Position numbers and translations under genes: made by a program | Shown: positions 53,262 to 54,366 of the stretch, one piece after another | Layout: the number at the start of each line of letters is the position of its first letter | How positions within the stretch are numbered: position 1 is the stretch's first letter | Assembly: GCA_015655465.1 (NCBI GenBank) | Contig: JAATEY010000025.1 | Coordinates: 1 to 54,366 of the forward strand | Origin: Gammaproteobacteria bacterium | GTDB taxonomy: Bacteria; Pseudomonadota; Gammaproteobacteria; Steroidobacterales; Steroidobacteraceae | DNA: 54,366 nt | Direction of reading: 5' to 3' | Notes under the pieces: model-generated | The model's database searches: none | Told to the model about the DNA's origin: nothing | What the model saw: the letters and a program-made list of their open reading frames with translations, nothing else

Positions 53262-54221
53262 ATGAAACAGACATCCATATTCACCTTGCTGATCACGGTT
53301 TGCGTGCTCGGCAGCTATGCCAACGCCGCGCAACCTTCCACGGCCTGCGACCGCGAGTGCTTGCGCGGCAAGGTCAGCGAACTGCTGTACGGGTTCGTGA
53401 AGCACGACGTGAGCAAGCTTGCGGTCGCGCCCACGCTGCGCGTCACCGAGGACGCCATCGTGAAGCCGCTCGCCGAGGTCGGGCTGGTCAGGAGCGTGAC
53501 CGGGCTCGCCGGCTATCGCCAGGACATCATCGATGAGCGCGCGAGCGTCGCCGGCGCCCACGTCATCGTCAAGGAAGGCGATGCGTCGGTGATGCTGGTG
53601 GTGCGCGTGAAGGTCGTGGCCAACGCACTCACAGAAGTCGAGCTCGTCGCCAACCGTGGCGGCGGCATGGGGCCCGCCCCGGCGCGGGCCGCAGGTCCTG
53701 GCGCTGGACCCGGCACTGGCCCAGGCCCTGTCGCTGCCGCCGGTCCCAGCCTCGGCCAGAGTCGCCTGTCCGCTCCCAGCGAAGCCACCAGCTACGTGCC
53801 GCGGCCCGAGCAGCTGATGAAGCGCAAGGAGGCCATCAAGATCGCGCTGAAGTATCCCGAAGGCCTCGCCGCGGCCAAGAACTTCGCCTTCGTCAATGCG
53901 CCGTTCTCGCCCGACGCCTACCGTTTCGAGAACGGATCGGTGCTGGCCGGCCCGGAGTGCACCTTCAATCCCACCTGCAAGGACATCTCCACCCAGTCGC
54001 TCGCGGTTTTCGAGCGCCTCGGCGATCCGGTGACCCGCGTAGTCGCCGTCGATGAGCGCATGGGTATCGTGTGGCTGCGCATGGCCTGGGGCGTGCAGAA
54101 GGAAGGCGGCGACCAGCTCTGTGTGTGGGAGACGTTCAAGATCTGGGATGGCCAGATCCACGCCGTCGAGGCGTTCATGCGGACCTTTCCGATCGAGCTC
54201 AGGAACGGTGGCTGGGAGTAG
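53262..54221 (+). CDS. secreted DUF8021/NTF2-like protein (distant paralog 4)
   Basis: In-frame ATG 53262: MKQTSIFTLLITVCVLGSYANAAQPSTACDRECLRGKVSELLYGFVKHDVSKLAVAPTLRVTEDAI...CVWETFKIWDGQIHAVEAFMRTFPIELRNGGWE. Confidence 0.75.
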   Translation: MKQTSIFTLLITVCVLGSYANAAQPSTACDRECLRGKVSELLYGFVKHDVSKLAVAPTLRVTEDAIVKPLAEVGLVRSVTGLAGYRQDIIDERASVAGAHVIVKEGDASVMLVVRVKVVANALTEVELVANRGGGMGPAPARAAGPGAGPGTGPGPVAAAGPSLGQSRLSAPSEATSYVPRPEQLMKRKEAIKIALKYPEGLAAAKNFAFVNAPFSPDAYRFENGSVLAGPECTFNPTCKDISTQSLAVFERLGDPVTRVVAVDERMGIVWLRMAWGVQKEGGDQLCVWETFKIWDGQIHAVEAFMRTFPIELRNGGWE

Positions 54222-54253
54222 GGTGAACCGGGCCGCTGCAACGCAAAATCGTT

Positions 54254-54366
54254 TCAGTGCGTGAGCCACCAGGCAGCGACACCGAAGATCGCAGTAACGA
54301 CGAGAACGACAATTGCCGGAAATCGCTTCGGCAGGCGGTCACGAATGAACTCTGCCTCTTTGCCGT
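54254..54366 (-). CDS. small membrane protein, C-terminal fragment (truncated by window edge)
   Basis: Minus strand GKEAEFIRDRLPKRFPAIVVLVVTAIFGVAAWWLTH*. Confidence 0.5.
   Translation of the reverse strand, partial: GKEAEFIRDRLPKRFPAIVVLVVTAIFGVAAWWLTH

Noticed and set aside
1-54366. CRISPR array, rRNA/tRNA, transposase or integrase
   Set aside because: No regularly spaced direct repeats, no rRNA-like or clear tRNA cloverleaf and no transposase/integrase translation noticed by eye; tRNAscan, Infernal and ISfinder searches were not possible here.

Overview
High-GC proteobacterial chromosomal window (gene content suggests a gammaproteobacterium; taxonomy is inferred, not computed). Main blocks: (1) 0-9.5 kb: MOSC-domain tail, YqhA-like membrane protein, ParD/ParE-like toxin-antitoxin pair, OPT transporter, two alpha/beta hydrolases, and a tandem array of three secreted DUF8021/NTF2-like proteins, with a fourth copy about 44 kb away at 53.3-54.2 kb. 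(2) 9.5-12.4 kb: CHASE3 histidine kinase convergent with two response regulators (one LuxR/NarL-type), then a small lipoprotein gene. (3) 14-30.4 kb: a large exopolysaccharide locus (initiating sugar transferase, Wzz/BY-kinase, Wzy-like polymerase, Wzx-like flippase, several glycosyltransferases, secreted GH39-like hydrolase, methyltransferase, two CelD/FemAB-like GNATs, cupin/JmjC-like oxygenase). (4) 30.5-32.8 kb: stress/envelope small proteins (PilZ, PRC-barrel, membrane protein, and an unlisted 24-aa ORF). (5) 33-41.3 kb: two hybrid histidine kinases, one in a TonB-receptor/YfiR/CHASE-HAMP-kinase operon followed by a REC protein with no canonical start codon. (6) 41.3-46.3 kb: metallopeptidase, AI-2E transporter, SOD, YqjE/YqjD-like, DUF1328 and BON genes. 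(7) 46.3-54.4 kb: lipidated quinohemoprotein alcohol dehydrogenase, GFA-like, TSUP and VOC proteins, an XRE regulator pseudogene and small proteins. The signal I consider most likely to be undescribed is a recurring TCCTACA/TGTAGGA element. It is concentrated in intergenic regions about 77-97 nt upstream of small envelope/stress genes, and forms a perfect 18-bp palindrome between the LuxR-type regulator and a lipoprotein gene. This suggests a local regulon of that regulator.
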